DNA of 64,000 nucleotides from Endozoicomonas sp965208385. GTDB taxonomy: Bacteria; Pseudomonadota; Gammaproteobacteria; Pseudomonadales; Endozoicomonadaceae. Below the pieces are notes generated by a model, which saw nothing but the letters and a program-made list of their open reading frames with translations, ran no database searches and was not told where the DNA came from. Both the position numbers and the translations under genes were made by a program. How positions within the stretch are numbered: position 1 is the first letter of the stretch; the number at the start of each line of letters is the position of its first letter. Of the stretch, positions 28,050 to 36,770 are shown one piece after another. The stretch lies in NCBI GenBank assembly GCA_965208385.1, contig CBDBOO010000098.1, forward strand, positions 186,001 through 250,000, given 5' to 3'.

Positions 28050-28655
28050 ATGACCTGGATAAACACCATTCCCTATGAAGAAGCTACAGGCCGGTTGAAA
28101 AAACTCTATGACCGGGTAAAGGGACCTGATAATAATGTAGACAATATTATGATGGCTCATAGCCTCCGCCCCCACAGCATGGAGGGGCATATGACCATCT
28201 ACAAGAATATTCTTCATCACACAGGAAACAAAACACCCAAATGGTTTCTGGAAGCCTGTGGTGTTTATGTCAGTCATTTGAATGGTTGTCACTACTGCTT
28301 CGAACATCATTACTCAGGAATGACACGGCTTCTGGGAGACGACAGTCGAAGTACAGTCATACGTCAGTCATTTCTAAATGACACGCCTTCAGAAGCATTC
28401 AGCGACCAGCATTTACAGGTTATGAACTATGTTCGAAAACTAACCGTTTCTCCCACTGAAGTGATTGAAGCCGATGTGAAGGCCTTAAGGGAATCAGGGC
28501 TGGATGATGGGGAAATTCTTGAGATCAATCAGGTCGTCAGTTATTTCAACTACGCAAACCGGATGGTCGTCGGGCTGGGCGTGAATACAGATAGCGATAT
28601 TATTGGCCTGTCACCGAACCAGTCGGACGATCAGGATAACTGGAATCATTCCTGA
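28050..28655 (+). CDS. Peroxidase-related AhpD-like (carboxymuconolactone decarboxylase family) protein
   Basis: 201 residues with AAAGGA before the ATG. It carries the AhpD-type motif HLNGCHYCFEHH at about residues 74-85: a CxxC redox pair followed by His, which reduces hydroperoxides or passes electrons in alkylhydroperoxidase. The all-helical CMD fold is suggested by ALxPxxxxGHMTIYKN-like spacing upstream. It fits the uncharacterised peroxidase-related branch. No linked reductase gene is present; the neighbours are DUF3010 and GltS, so it probably acts as a single gene. Confidence 0.85.
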   Translation: MTWINTIPYEEATGRLKKLYDRVKGPDNNVDNIMMAHSLRPHSMEGHMTIYKNILHHTGNKTPKWFLEACGVYVSHLNGCHYCFEHHYSGMTRLLGDDSRSTVIRQSFLNDTPSEAFSDQHLQVMNYVRKLTVSPTEVIEADVKALRESGLDDGEILEINQVVSYFNYANRMVVGLGVNTDSDIIGLSPNQSDDQDNWNHS

Positions 28656-28804
28656 TGTTCAATAGAGGCCCCTGATTCAGGGAGGTGTCTACTTAAGTTG
28701 CGTTAGATGTAGTGGCCGGCAGTATCCATACGGCCAGCCTTTCCTGTCACTACTCTTTCACCGAAGCCGCCGATTAAATCAACACCGCCTGCTATATTGA
28801 ATAT

Positions 28805-30022
28805 GTGTTTAACAATCCGACTACCTGTATGGTTCATATTTCCGGCTTCTCCTTACTTTTCATCGCCATCATCGCCTATAAACTGGGGCGATTTATCACC
28901 ACCCACGTTTACGTTCTGAATCATTACCATATCCCCTCCCCTGTTACCGGGGGACTTATTGCCAGTTTATTGTTTTCCCTGATGGAATATTTTTATTCCA
29001 TACAGATTCACTGGGGATTCGAACTCCGGGATCAGTTCTTACTGATTTTTTTCTGCACCATTGGCCTGAACGCCCGGTTTCGTTTGCTGGTCAATGGCGG
29101 AAAAATGCTTCCTGTGCTCTTTATCGTCACGGCCGCTTTTCTTATTTTACAAAATACCACAGGCATTCTGGTGGCTTCATTATTGGGGGAAACACCCATT
29201 CATGGGCTACTGGCTGGCTCTATATCCATGGCAGGAGGTCATGGAACAGCCATCAGCTGGGGGGCATTTTTCGAGAACGAAGGTTATCAGGGTGCCACTG
29301 AGTTTGCCCTTATGGCCGCGACAATGGGGCTGATATTAGGCGGACTTATTGGCGGCCCGATCGCTCACGCATTGATAAAAAACTATCGTCTTGATCCTGC
29401 CGATGCGGATCTCAAAAGCCAATTATCGGATAATTTTGAAACACAGCCCTTCACTCTCTGCATTCAGCAGGTATTAAAGGTGATTCTGATCATCTCTGCC
29501 TGTGTTCTTTTGGGTCAGATTCTGAACCATCAAATTCGGCAAACCGGCATGATAATGCCAGACTATCTGATGGTATTACTCACAGCGATCGTCCTGATTA
29601 ATACGTCTGATGCCGTCAAAATAAAATACGACGAACCCTTTATTAATCTGTTTGGTGACATCTGCCTGGAAATGTTTATCACCATGAGCCTGATGTCACT
29701 GAACCTCATGCACCTGGCACAAACAGCACTGCCCGCATTTATTATTGTTCTGGCCCAGTCTTTTGTTATCAGTCTGTTTGCCTATACCTTGATGTTTCGA
29801 GCAGCAGGCCAGGATTATGATGCCAGCTTAATCAGCTCCGGATTTATCGGGCTTGGATTGGGTGCCACCCCGGTTGGTCTGGCCAATGTCAACGCGCTGG
29901 TTCACAGATTTGGCCCCTGCCCAAAAGCATTTTTGATTGTTCCCCTGCTCGGCTCCGTATTCACCGACACGTTAAATGCTGTAATCCTGCAGGGTTTTCT
30001 TATCCTTCCTATATTCAACTGA
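28805..30022 (+). CDS. gltS: Sodium/glutamate symporter GltS
   Basis: 405 residues, the usual length for GltS (about 401). Around ten membrane helices; re-entrant loops are marked by GSISMAGGHGTAISWG (about residues 138-153) and SSGFIGLGLGATPVGLANVNAL (about 338-359), both characteristic of this family. It imports glutamate with sodium across the inner membrane. GTG at 28805 is taken as the start; ATG at 28829 is also possible. Confidence 0.93.
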   Translation: MFNNPTTCMVHISGFSLLFIAIIAYKLGRFITTHVYVLNHYHIPSPVTGGLIASLLFSLMEYFYSIQIHWGFELRDQFLLIFFCTIGLNARFRLLVNGGKMLPVLFIVTAAFLILQNTTGILVASLLGETPIHGLLAGSISMAGGHGTAISWGAFFENEGYQGATEFALMAATMGLILGGLIGGPIAHALIKNYRLDPADADLKSQLSDNFETQPFTLCIQQVLKVILIISACVLLGQILNHQIRQTGMIMPDYLMVLLTAIVLINTSDAVKIKYDEPFINLFGDICLEMFITMSLMSLNLMHLAQTALPAFIIVLAQSFVISLFAYTLMFRAAGQDYDASLISSGFIGLGLGATPVGLANVNALVHRFGPCPKAFLIVPLLGSVFTDTLNAVILQGFLILPIFN

Positions 30023-30163
30023 TTTTGAGTTATTTATTTGAAACGGGCGGGATCTCAGGTGATTTTGGGAGAAAATCCAATTGCAATATCTGAAAAAGGA
30101 ATGTTCCAGATCACTCTTGTAAGCAGCAGCTATACTCAATCTTCTTTGTACAGGAGGCATCAC

Positions 30164-31921
30164 ATGCGGCATCTTAAGTTTCTCGTTATAACAATCTTCA
30201 TGACGTTTTCATCGTCCCTGTTTGCTGACTGGGCACTCAAAAAAGATAATGATTTAGAACTGGGCGCGCTCAATATAGACAAACAGGCCGCAACAATTTC
30301 AGCCCATGGAAGCACCCTGTCACACTTAGAAATTCAGGGAGAAAATCTAATTTATTTAACCAATCAGTTCCCAATTAACGGCCTTGGTCAGTTCGCAGGA
30401 GGCGAAGTAGGTGATACATTTACAATCAATATCAGTGCTCTCAACCCACAGGTAATACAACAAATTCAAACGACAACTAATCATCATGGAGATCAAACAT
30501 CTGAGCTTCAAAGCCAGGTTCAACAACACCTTCAACAACAGCTGACTCCATCTAGTAGTGGCGCTGCCGCACTGGTTACAGCCGGGGGTAGTGATGGTGG
30601 TGCAGCTATTGCGTTAGCAGGCGTTCAGGGGATATCTGGAGATAAAGGGCCTGAAGGTGACAAAGGGAAGGCAGGGCTTGACGGTGACAAGGGAGAAACG
30701 GGAGAAACGGGGCCTGACGGAGACAAAGGAGCTACAGGACCGACGGGAGATAAAGGACTTGAGGGACCAGCCGGAGACAAAGGGCCTACTGGAGATAAGG
30801 GGCTGGTTGGTAATAAAGGCATAGATGGGATACAAGGAGTACAGGGCCCACAGGGGGCAACAGGCAATAAAGGGCAAGACGGAAACCAAGGGGAAACCGG
30901 AAATAAAGGTATTGATGGAGATAAAGGTGAAACCGGCGATAAAGGCCCAACCGGCGATCAAGGCCCAACCGGCGATAAAGGCCCAACCGGCGATCAAGGC
31001 CAACCCGGCGATCAAGGCCCAACCGGAGATAAAGGACTTACAGGAGATAAAGGATCTATCGGTGACAAAGGCCCCACCGGTGATGCAGGCAAACTGTCTG
31101 CTGGCTTTTGGCAAACATACGTGACTCCGACCGGTCTGACAGTTCTTACTTACTCCATAATCGATTCACTGTACAAATATATGGGCTGGACAACAGGCAG
31201 CAATAGTCAGCAACACCCCCTGAATACACCCTGCGACAAACTTGGACAATCAAGACTTTTCGATGCCTGCCAGACCCTGCTTCGCACTCCTGATGCCCAT
31301 ACTGCAAATCTTATACTCATGCTGGAACATATTACATATCATCACCCTGAAAGCTTTAACTACCCAGCAGTAACATTGCAAAGAGTGGATAAGGATCCTG
31401 AAGGAAACAAGTTTGTGGATATGCAGGTATCCGATGTGAATTCACTGAACAAAGATCAAACACATCAATTAAGGCTTGTATTTAGTGAAGGTGTTGATCT
31501 TTATAGCGAACCGGTATATGAGCAGGCATCCAGAATCAGGATTTTATACGAGATGCTTCATCTATTACCCGAAGAAAAAAGAGCATCTCACGCTACTCTC
31601 TGGCAACAGAACGAAGCCAATACTTTTCAGTTAGACCAACTACTGTTCGCAGTGTCCGGGTTTCTGGTAAAACTGGATAAAGAACAGAGAGACCTGTTAG
31701 ACGAGCTTTCAACTCCTGAAGTCAAACCTTTTAATGAGAAACTGATTTCAGCACTCATAGAGCAATACAAGAGTTCTGATGAAATCAGAACAAACAGTTG
31801 CAAACAGGGTTACGTCCTTGACGAGTCCAGAAAGGACTCTATCTTAGGTAATCTGCTAGCTGCTAATCCCAGACTTTCCTACTGGCATCCTTGCACCAAA
31901 TTCAACCCTCGTCTCTTATAA
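30164..31921 (+). CDS. Secreted collagen-like (Gly-X-Y) protein
   Basis: 585 residues from ATG 30164, six bases after a perfect AGGAGG; an upstream in-frame TTG at 30038 is much less likely. Residues 1-20 form a signal peptide (LKFLVITIFMTFSSSLFA). Residues 153-311 are 53 uninterrupted Gly-X-Y triplets rich in GDK, GPT and GET, predicted to form a collagen triple helix without hydroxyproline. The flanking domains (about 21-152 and 312-585) are unrecognised; the latter is helical with several Cys. Bacterial collagen-like proteins are often surface or phage-tail fibres that bind hosts; no phage genes are nearby, so a host-contact role is inferred. No LPXTG or transmembrane anchor is seen. Confidence 0.85.
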   Translation: MRHLKFLVITIFMTFSSSLFADWALKKDNDLELGALNIDKQAATISAHGSTLSHLEIQGENLIYLTNQFPINGLGQFAGGEVGDTFTINISALNPQVIQQIQTTTNHHGDQTSELQSQVQQHLQQQLTPSSSGAAALVTAGGSDGGAAIALAGVQGISGDKGPEGDKGKAGLDGDKGETGETGPDGDKGATGPTGDKGLEGPAGDKGPTGDKGLVGNKGIDGIQGVQGPQGATGNKGQDGNQGETGNKGIDGDKGETGDKGPTGDQGPTGDKGPTGDQGQPGDQGPTGDKGLTGDKGSIGDKGPTGDAGKLSAGFWQTYVTPTGLTVLTYSIIDSLYKYMGWTTGSNSQQHPLNTPCDKLGQSRLFDACQTLLRTPDAHTANLILMLEHITYHHPESFNYPAVTLQRVDKDPEGNKFVDMQVSDVNSLNKDQTHQLRLVFSEGVDLYSEPVYEQASRIRILYEMLHLLPEEKRASHATLWQQNEANTFQLDQLLFAVSGFLVKLDKEQRDLLDELSTPEVKPFNEKLISALIEQYKSSDEIRTNSCKQGYVLDESRKDSILGNLLAANPRLSYWHPCTKFNPRLL

Positions 31922-32306
31922 CCGCACAGGAACACATTGAATATCGAATTTCTGCACAGGCTCTACACAGGCTCTACACAGGCTCTACACAGGCTCTACA
32001 CAGGCAAAGGTTCCACTAACTTGCCTGTGTAGACCCAGTCTGACTTATAACAGTTCTTTGATACGTTTCTATACCCAAAGGCAACAGGTATAAAGGTTTT
32101 ATTAAAAACCTGCACCCAATCGATGAACAATTGCTTTCGTCAGCATATCGAAAAACAACCGACCATTCACTTAATGACTTGCCAAGGTATCCACCACACC
32201 ATAAACCTGTATGCGATTCAATCGACTCTCACTATCCGGAACACAGCTCGCTCAAGAGTATTTTCCAATCCTAAAATGAGCCTGAAAGAAGCATAAGCCA
32301 GTGCGC
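31922..32306. other. Gene-free gap with short tandem repeats and a hairpin
   Basis: 385 bases between the collagen-like gene and a transposase. It holds the 11-base repeats at 31956-32005 and the hairpin at 31996-32032. CTATACCCAAAGG at 32069 recurs at 47197. The probable end of the next insertion sequence is near 32261-32282. Confidence 0.5.
31956..32032. repeat. 11-bp tandem repeats leading into a hairpin
   Basis: ACAGGCTCTAC is repeated four times (31956-31999) plus six bases. The last unit supplies the left arm of a perfect 12-bp stem, CTACACAGGCAA (31996-32007) with TTGCCTGTGTAG (32021-32032) and a 13-base loop. It may act as a transcription end for the collagen-like gene, but no T-run follows. 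The repeats let alternative left arms pair with the same right arm. Confidence 0.7.
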
Positions 32307-33503
32307 TCAGGCCTTCCGTTCAAAAATGGTTTTAAAAAGTGATTCTCGTGCAGACTGAAGCCTTTCTGCTGCTTCATTATCGCTCATAGAATCAGCCTTT
32401 GCTTGTAGAGCTTCAAGAGTGATTCCTTTCTTCAAATATTTTGCACTTTTTGGTAATGATTTGAATTTTTCGTACGGTGTCATCATATTTTCATAAAGAT
32501 ACTTTTTTCTCTCCTTACCTTTCTTGTCTACGACAGTTTCAGCAAAGAAACAGGGCCTGTGATAATTCAGGTAGGGGGTGAGATATTTTCGATTGAATTC
32601 ATTTACTTCTGTCGCATATTTTTGTGGAATATGGGCATAACCAAGTATCTTTCTTATAACTGCACCGTTTTTACATTCTGCAAGCGCATTGTCGTTTGTT
32701 TTTCTTGATCTTGATTTCGTGAATTTTATATGAAGATTGTCGAGTAGTTTTGCTACGCTATAATTTATATACTCTGATCCGTTATCCGAGTGAAAACCCT
32801 GTAATTTAAAGGGGAAAGCTGCCAGAATCTCTTCAAGCACAGGGATCAGAAAGGCTTCGCTAATTCTCTCCACTGTGCAAACAATCTGGAATTGAGTCAT
32901 CTCATCAACAGCATTAATGTGATACAAACCTTTCACTTTGTCTTTATCACCCTGATGAACCGTATCGATTCGAATAAAACCTGGTTGTCCTTCAGGAGCT
33001 GGACGACGACGTGTGCCAATGGCTCGCCTTACTGGACGTGTGCAGTCCTTGTGGGTTCGGATATTACGATATGTATTTGATTGCCTGAGATTGTAGAGGT
33101 GTGAAACCGAGATGCCGGCCAGTCGCTCGTAACGCTCGTCACCCCGTAAAAAAGCCCTTTCACAGAGTTTCTTAATGGCTACCCCATTCAGGTCGTTATG
33201 CAATCGATCCGTCTCAGCCAGAAGCCTTGTATCGGCCTTGGTGTATTTGGATTTGAAACCATTGATTGTGCGCTGTTTACGCTTCAGAGTCCCCTTCGAC
33301 TGACAGGCATGAATAAGGCTGGTAATCTGCGATCTTGAGTAGCCTGTAGCCACTGCGAGATAACGCTTAATGAGCCCCTTGTCGGGCCTGCTGAGCGCTC
33401 GATATTTGAAGTACCTTAAGGTCGCCTCAACCCACTGATAACATTCATCTTTTGATTCCCATCCGGGCTCAATATCAGGGGCGTAATGAAGCAGTTCTTG
33501 CAC
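32307..33503 (-). CDS. Transposase with retroviral-type integrase core
   Basis: 398 residues. A helix-turn-helix part (KRYLAVATGYSRSQITSLIHAC) leads into the rve core: Asp in IRIDTVHQGD, Asp in GFHSDNGSEYIN, Glu in NDNALAECKNGAVIRK. This is the IS3/IS481-like DDE layout in a single open frame. The C-terminal part is basic and ends TIFERKA. The start codon lies one base from the target duplication of ISKra4 copy 2, so this gene has lost its own upstream promoter region. Confidence 0.85.
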   Translation of the reverse strand: MQELLHYAPDIEPGWESKDECYQWVEATLRYFKYRALSRPDKGLIKRYLAVATGYSRSQITSLIHACQSKGTLKRKQRTINGFKSKYTKADTRLLAETDRLHNDLNGVAIKKLCERAFLRGDERYERLAGISVSHLYNLRQSNTYRNIRTHKDCTRPVRRAIGTRRRPAPEGQPGFIRIDTVHQGDKDKVKGLYHINAVDEMTQFQIVCTVERISEAFLIPVLEEILAAFPFKLQGFHSDNGSEYINYSVAKLLDNLHIKFTKSRSRKTNDNALAECKNGAVIRKILGYAHIPQKYATEVNEFNRKYLTPYLNYHRPCFFAETVVDKKGKERKKYLYENMMTPYEKFKSLPKSAKYLKKGITLEALQAKADSMSDNEAAERLQSARESLFKTIFERKA

Positions 33504-33512
33504 TTGTGACAG

Positions 33513-34905
33513 GGGTGTGTGATTTAAACAATGTCAAGAAAAACGACTACACTAGTATGGTCGTATAGGCTTTTTGGCGTTGAGAAATATGTACAGCTCA
33601 GTCCTTTCATCCAACGATGAAATCACAGAAATCGTTATCAAAATCCCGCACAATCGCTCAATGGTGGATTTCGAAAATCATTTGCAAGATGCCTTAAATG
33701 AAGCGGGACAACTGGGAACAAAAAAGCAACTTGAGTGGCTTGATACTGACGGTTCTCCCATTACGCTTGGCAATGTTCGGTTGACCAGTAAAAGTAAAAA
33801 AGAATTGAAGGTTTATGAAACTCCATGGGGAGCGGTTAGGGTCAATCGTTTTATCTATCAAAGTCGTGAAGGCGGTGCTATTTATTGTCCCCTTGATCAA
33901 TCTGCACGAATTGTTGTTAATTCAACCCCGCGACATGCCTGCATGGTCAGTTGGAAGTTTGCCCACATGCCTTCCACTGAAGTAGAGCAAGATTTTCTAA
34001 GAAACCACGGACGTAAAATCCATCGAAGAACCGCTAAAGACCTGGCAGAAGTTGTTGCCAGTATTGCTCAGGCCAAAGAAGAATCCTGGACTTATGAATT
34101 ACCGGATTTACCCGAGCCAGTAGCCACAGTTAGCTTGGGGCTGGATGGTGCAAACTTGCTTTATAAAGAGGGCTACAGAATTGCAATGTGCGGAACTATT
34201 GCGCTTTATGATGAAGAAGGAAATCGAATGCACACGGTGTACGCTGCCGCTGCCCCCGAATACGGAAAAGAAACTTTTATAAGGCGGTTCTCTTCTGACA
34301 TTGAGAAAATGAAGTCTCGTTTTCCTGATGCCACTTACGTTGGAGTTGCTGATGGGGCGCCAGATAATTGGACGTTTCTTGAGCCTGTTACATCGATTCA
34401 AATTCTGGATTTTTATCACGTTAGCGAATATGTGGCAGAAGCGGCAGAAGCTATATATCCGGATAAAAAAATGCAGAATGAACGCAAAGCCTGGTTAAGA
34501 TCAACACTGCACGAATTAAAAAACACCCCTGGTAAGGCAAAACGTTTATGGTTGGAATTAAAGAAAGCAGCTCCCGGGAATAAACGTCTTGTTTCTAAAG
34601 AAAAACTGGATAAAGTCAGAACTTATTTCAAAAATCACTGGCACCAAATGATTTATCCAGAAGCGTTAGAAAACAAGTTACCAATTGGTTCTGGTGTAAC
34701 AGAAGCTGCTTGCAAAACGCTGGTAAAGCAGCGCATGTGTAAGTCAGGCATGCGATGGAAGGAACAAGGGGCGTCAATGCTATTAACATTACGAGCTCTG
34801 GCGAAGTCAACGGGTTATTGGGATGCTTTCTGGTCGAAGATGGATCGCTACGGGTTTCCAGTGGCTCACAACCTGCATGCCTGACATTATTCAAGCCACA
34901 CACCC
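33513..34905 (+). mobile_element. ISKra4-type insertion sequence, copy 2
   Basis: 1393 bases, same length as copy 1 but in opposite orientation. It has GGGTGTGTG ends and a perfect 8-base target duplication TGTGACAG at 33505-33512 and 34906-34913, which defines the element exactly. Confidence 0.93.
33574..34884 (+). CDS. ISKra4-type transposase, copy 2
   Basis: 436 residues, differing from copy 1 at three positions that I can see. It has the same DDE motifs (LGLDGANLLY, QILDFYHVSEYV, IGSGVTEAACKTLVKQ). Full length and flanked by intact ends, so it is the better candidate for an active copy. Its promoter probably lies in the first 60 bases of the element, which contain ACTAGT flanked by inverted ACGAC/GTCGT. 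Confidence 0.88.
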   Translation: MALRNMYSSVLSSNDEITEIVIKIPHNRSMVDFENHLQDALNEAGQLGTKKQLEWLDTDGSPITLGNVRLTSKSKKELKVYETPWGAVRVNRFIYQSREGGAIYCPLDQSARIVVNSTPRHACMVSWKFAHMPSTEVEQDFLRNHGRKIHRRTAKDLAEVVASIAQAKEESWTYELPDLPEPVATVSLGLDGANLLYKEGYRIAMCGTIALYDEEGNRMHTVYAAAAPEYGKETFIRRFSSDIEKMKSRFPDATYVGVADGAPDNWTFLEPVTSIQILDFYHVSEYVAEAAEAIYPDKKMQNERKAWLRSTLHELKNTPGKAKRLWLELKKAAPGNKRLVSKEKLDKVRTYFKNHWHQMIYPEALENKLPIGSGVTEAACKTLVKQRMCKSGMRWKEQGASMLLTLRALAKSTGYWDAFWSKMDRYGFPVAHNLHA

Positions 34906-35048
34906 TGTGACAGTGTCTTTATGAGCCTTGTATTCATGATAACTTTCATCCTGTAATCATGGACGAAAGATCCAATTGCGGCGGGCTCATTTCATATTGG
35001 AAATTAGAGCCTCCTTTAGGCTCATTTCATACTGGAAGAGACTTCAAG

Positions 35049-35064
35049 TTTACGTTTACGTAAA
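35049..35064. promoter_or_regulatory. LiuR-like operator
   Basis: TTTACGTTTACGTAAA lies 68 bases upstream of the liuR start, in the form expected for a MerR-type regulator. LiuR sites in gammaproteobacteria are AT-rich with repeated ACGT cores (established knowledge, from memory). Its position fits autoregulation and control of the liu operon. Confidence 0.6.
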
Positions 35065-35131
35065 GGTCATCTATACTGTCGCCTGGGTCTGTACAATGAC
35101 AAGAAATCATGACCGCAGCATTGGTGAATCA

Positions 35132-35512
35132 ATGACCAGAGAATCTTTCAGCATCTCTGAGCTCTCAAAGGAGTTTGGAGTAACGCCCAGAACCATTCGT
35201 TTTTATGAAGATCAGGGGTTACTGTCACCTACCCGAAATGGTCAGCATCGAATATACACCCAGGGCGACCGCGTTCGATTGAAACTGGTTATACGGGGTA
35301 AACGTCTGGGGTTCAGCCTTGCTGAATCCAGAGAACTGATCGACATGTATGATCCCTCTTCCAGCAATACCCGACAGCTGGAAACCATGCTTGGCAAGCT
35401 GGAGGAATCCAAGCGGCGCCTGCAACAGCAAATGAAAGATATCAAAGCCATGCAAAAGGAGCTCAATGATGCAGAACAACGCTGTCTTGAAGCTCTTGAT
35501 AAAAACTCTTGA
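35132..35512 (+). CDS. liuR: MerR-family regulator of leucine degradation (LiuR)
   Basis: 126 residues from ATG 35132; an in-frame ATG at 35096 would add 12. The N-terminal winged helix-turn-helix is typical MerR (SFSISELSKEFGVTPRTIRFYEDQGLLSP), then RIYTQGDRVRLKLVIRGKRLGFSL, then a dimerising coiled coil (LETMLGKLEESKRRLQQQMKDI). LiuR senses branched-chain acyl-CoA intermediates and controls liu genes. The call rests on the liuABCDE genes directly downstream. Its 3' end overlaps short tandem repeats. Confidence 0.88.
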   Translation: MTRESFSISELSKEFGVTPRTIRFYEDQGLLSPTRNGQHRIYTQGDRVRLKLVIRGKRLGFSLAESRELIDMYDPSSSNTRQLETMLGKLEESKRRLQQQMKDIKAMQKELNDAEQRCLEALDKNS

Positions 35513-35536
35513 TAAAAACTCTTGATAAAAACTCTT
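35496..35536 (+). repeat. 13-bp tandem repeat across the liuR stop codon
   Basis: GATAAAAACTCTT occurs three times in a row and ends in GAAAAAAA. The first copy encodes the last residues and the TGA of liuR; the others are untranslated. Slippage here would not change the protein. Confidence 0.8.
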
Positions 35537-35592
35537 GAAAAAAATCACCCAAAAAAAAATAATTCAAGCAACCGGATATTTGAGAGGCACAC

Positions 35593-36762
35593 ATGATCAG
35601 TTACCCCACGTTGAATTTTAATCTCGGTGAAACCAATGACATGCTCAGGGAACAGGTCAGACAGTTTGCCGAGGCAGAAATTGCGCCCAGAGCCGATGCA
35701 ATCGATCGGGAAAATGAATTCCCCGCAGATCTTTGGAAACAACTGGGCGACATGGGTCTTCTGGGTGTGACAGTCGCCGAAGAATACGGTGGTGCTGACA
35801 TGGGCTATCTGGCACATGTTATTGCCATGGAAGAGATCAGCCGCGCCTCTGCATCGGTTGGTTTGAGCTATGGCGCACACTCAAACCTTTGTGTTAACCA
35901 GATTCATCGCAAGGGCACTGCAGCACAGAAACTCAAATACCTTCCAGGACTGGTCAGCGGCGATGTGGTTGGCGCTCTTGCTATGAGTGAACCCGGAGCC
36001 GGTTCCGATGTCGTCAGTATGAAACTCAAAGCCGAGAAAAAAGGCGACAGGTATATTCTGAACGGCAATAAGATGTGGATTACCAATGGCCCTGATGCCG
36101 GTACCTTTGTTATTTACGCCAAGACCGAGCCAGAGAAAGGATCCCGGGGCATCACCGCCTTTATTGTTGAACATGATTATCCGGGTTTTTCCCGTGCACA
36201 GAAGCTCGATAAATTAGGTATGCGGGGCTCTAACACCTGTGAACTGGTGTTTCAGGATTGCGAAGTACCGGAAGAAAATATTCTTGGTGAATTAAACGGC
36301 GGCGTTGCTGTTTTGATGAGCGGCCTCGACTACGAGCGGGTAGTTCTTTCCGGCGGGCCAATCGGTATTATGCAGGCCTGCATGGATCAGGTGGTGCCTT
36401 ATATTCATGATCGCAAACAGTTTGGCAAATCCATCGGGGAATTCCAGCTCATTCAAGGGAAAGTCGCTGATATGTACACCCAGATGAATGCCAGCAAAGC
36501 CTATCTTTATGCCGTTGCTGCCTCCTGTGATCGAGGTGAAACTACTCGAAAGGATGCTGCCGGAGTCATTCTTTACTGTGCAGAAAGAGCAACACAGATG
36601 GCCCTGGAAGCCATCCAGATATTAGGTGGTAATGGTTATATCAATGAATTCCCCACAGGGCGGTTATTACGAGATGCCAAGCTCTACGAAATTGGTGCTG
36701 GCACTTCAGAAATTCGCCGGATGTTGATTGGTCGTGAACTCTTTAACGATACCAGGGATTAG
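35593..36762 (+). CDS. liuA: Isovaleryl-CoA dehydrogenase
   Basis: 389 residues. An acyl-CoA dehydrogenase of the isovaleryl-CoA branch, which uses FAD to oxidise isovaleryl-CoA to 3-methylcrotonyl-CoA. Visible motifs are ALAMSEPGAGSDVVSMK (flavin site), the catalytic Glu in GLDYERVVLSGGP, and the C-terminal EAIQILGGNGYINEFP with RLLRDAKLYEIGAGTSEIRR. AGAGG precedes the ATG. It opens the catabolic operon, with eight bases to liuB. Confidence 0.95.
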   Translation: MISYPTLNFNLGETNDMLREQVRQFAEAEIAPRADAIDRENEFPADLWKQLGDMGLLGVTVAEEYGGADMGYLAHVIAMEEISRASASVGLSYGAHSNLCVNQIHRKGTAAQKLKYLPGLVSGDVVGALAMSEPGAGSDVVSMKLKAEKKGDRYILNGNKMWITNGPDAGTFVIYAKTEPEKGSRGITAFIVEHDYPGFSRAQKLDKLGMRGSNTCELVFQDCEVPEENILGELNGGVAVLMSGLDYERVVLSGGPIGIMQACMDQVVPYIHDRKQFGKSIGEFQLIQGKVADMYTQMNASKAYLYAVAASCDRGETTRKDAAGVILYCAERATQMALEAIQILGGNGYINEFPTGRLLRDAKLYEIGAGTSEIRRMLIGRELFNDTRD

Positions 36763-36770
36763 GCTGCAGA

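Larger units (their letters stand above)
32261..35036 (-). mobile_element. rve-type insertion sequence split by ISKra4 copy 2 (ends approximate)
   Basis: The left end TTTTCCAATCCTAAAATGAG continues to GCC at 32282. The inverted counterpart is GGCTCATTTCATATTGGAAA at 34984-35003, repeated as GGCTCATTTCATACTGGA at 35019-35036. With the transposase between them these look like the terminal and subterminal repeats of one element, later split by the ISKra4 insertion. No clear target duplication was found, so the exact ends are uncertain. Confidence 0.45.

Noticed and set aside
30614..31114. Antisense frames over the collagen-like triplets
   Set aside because: Low-complexity mirror of the Gly-X-Y codons; the sense frame has the signal peptide and AGGAGG.
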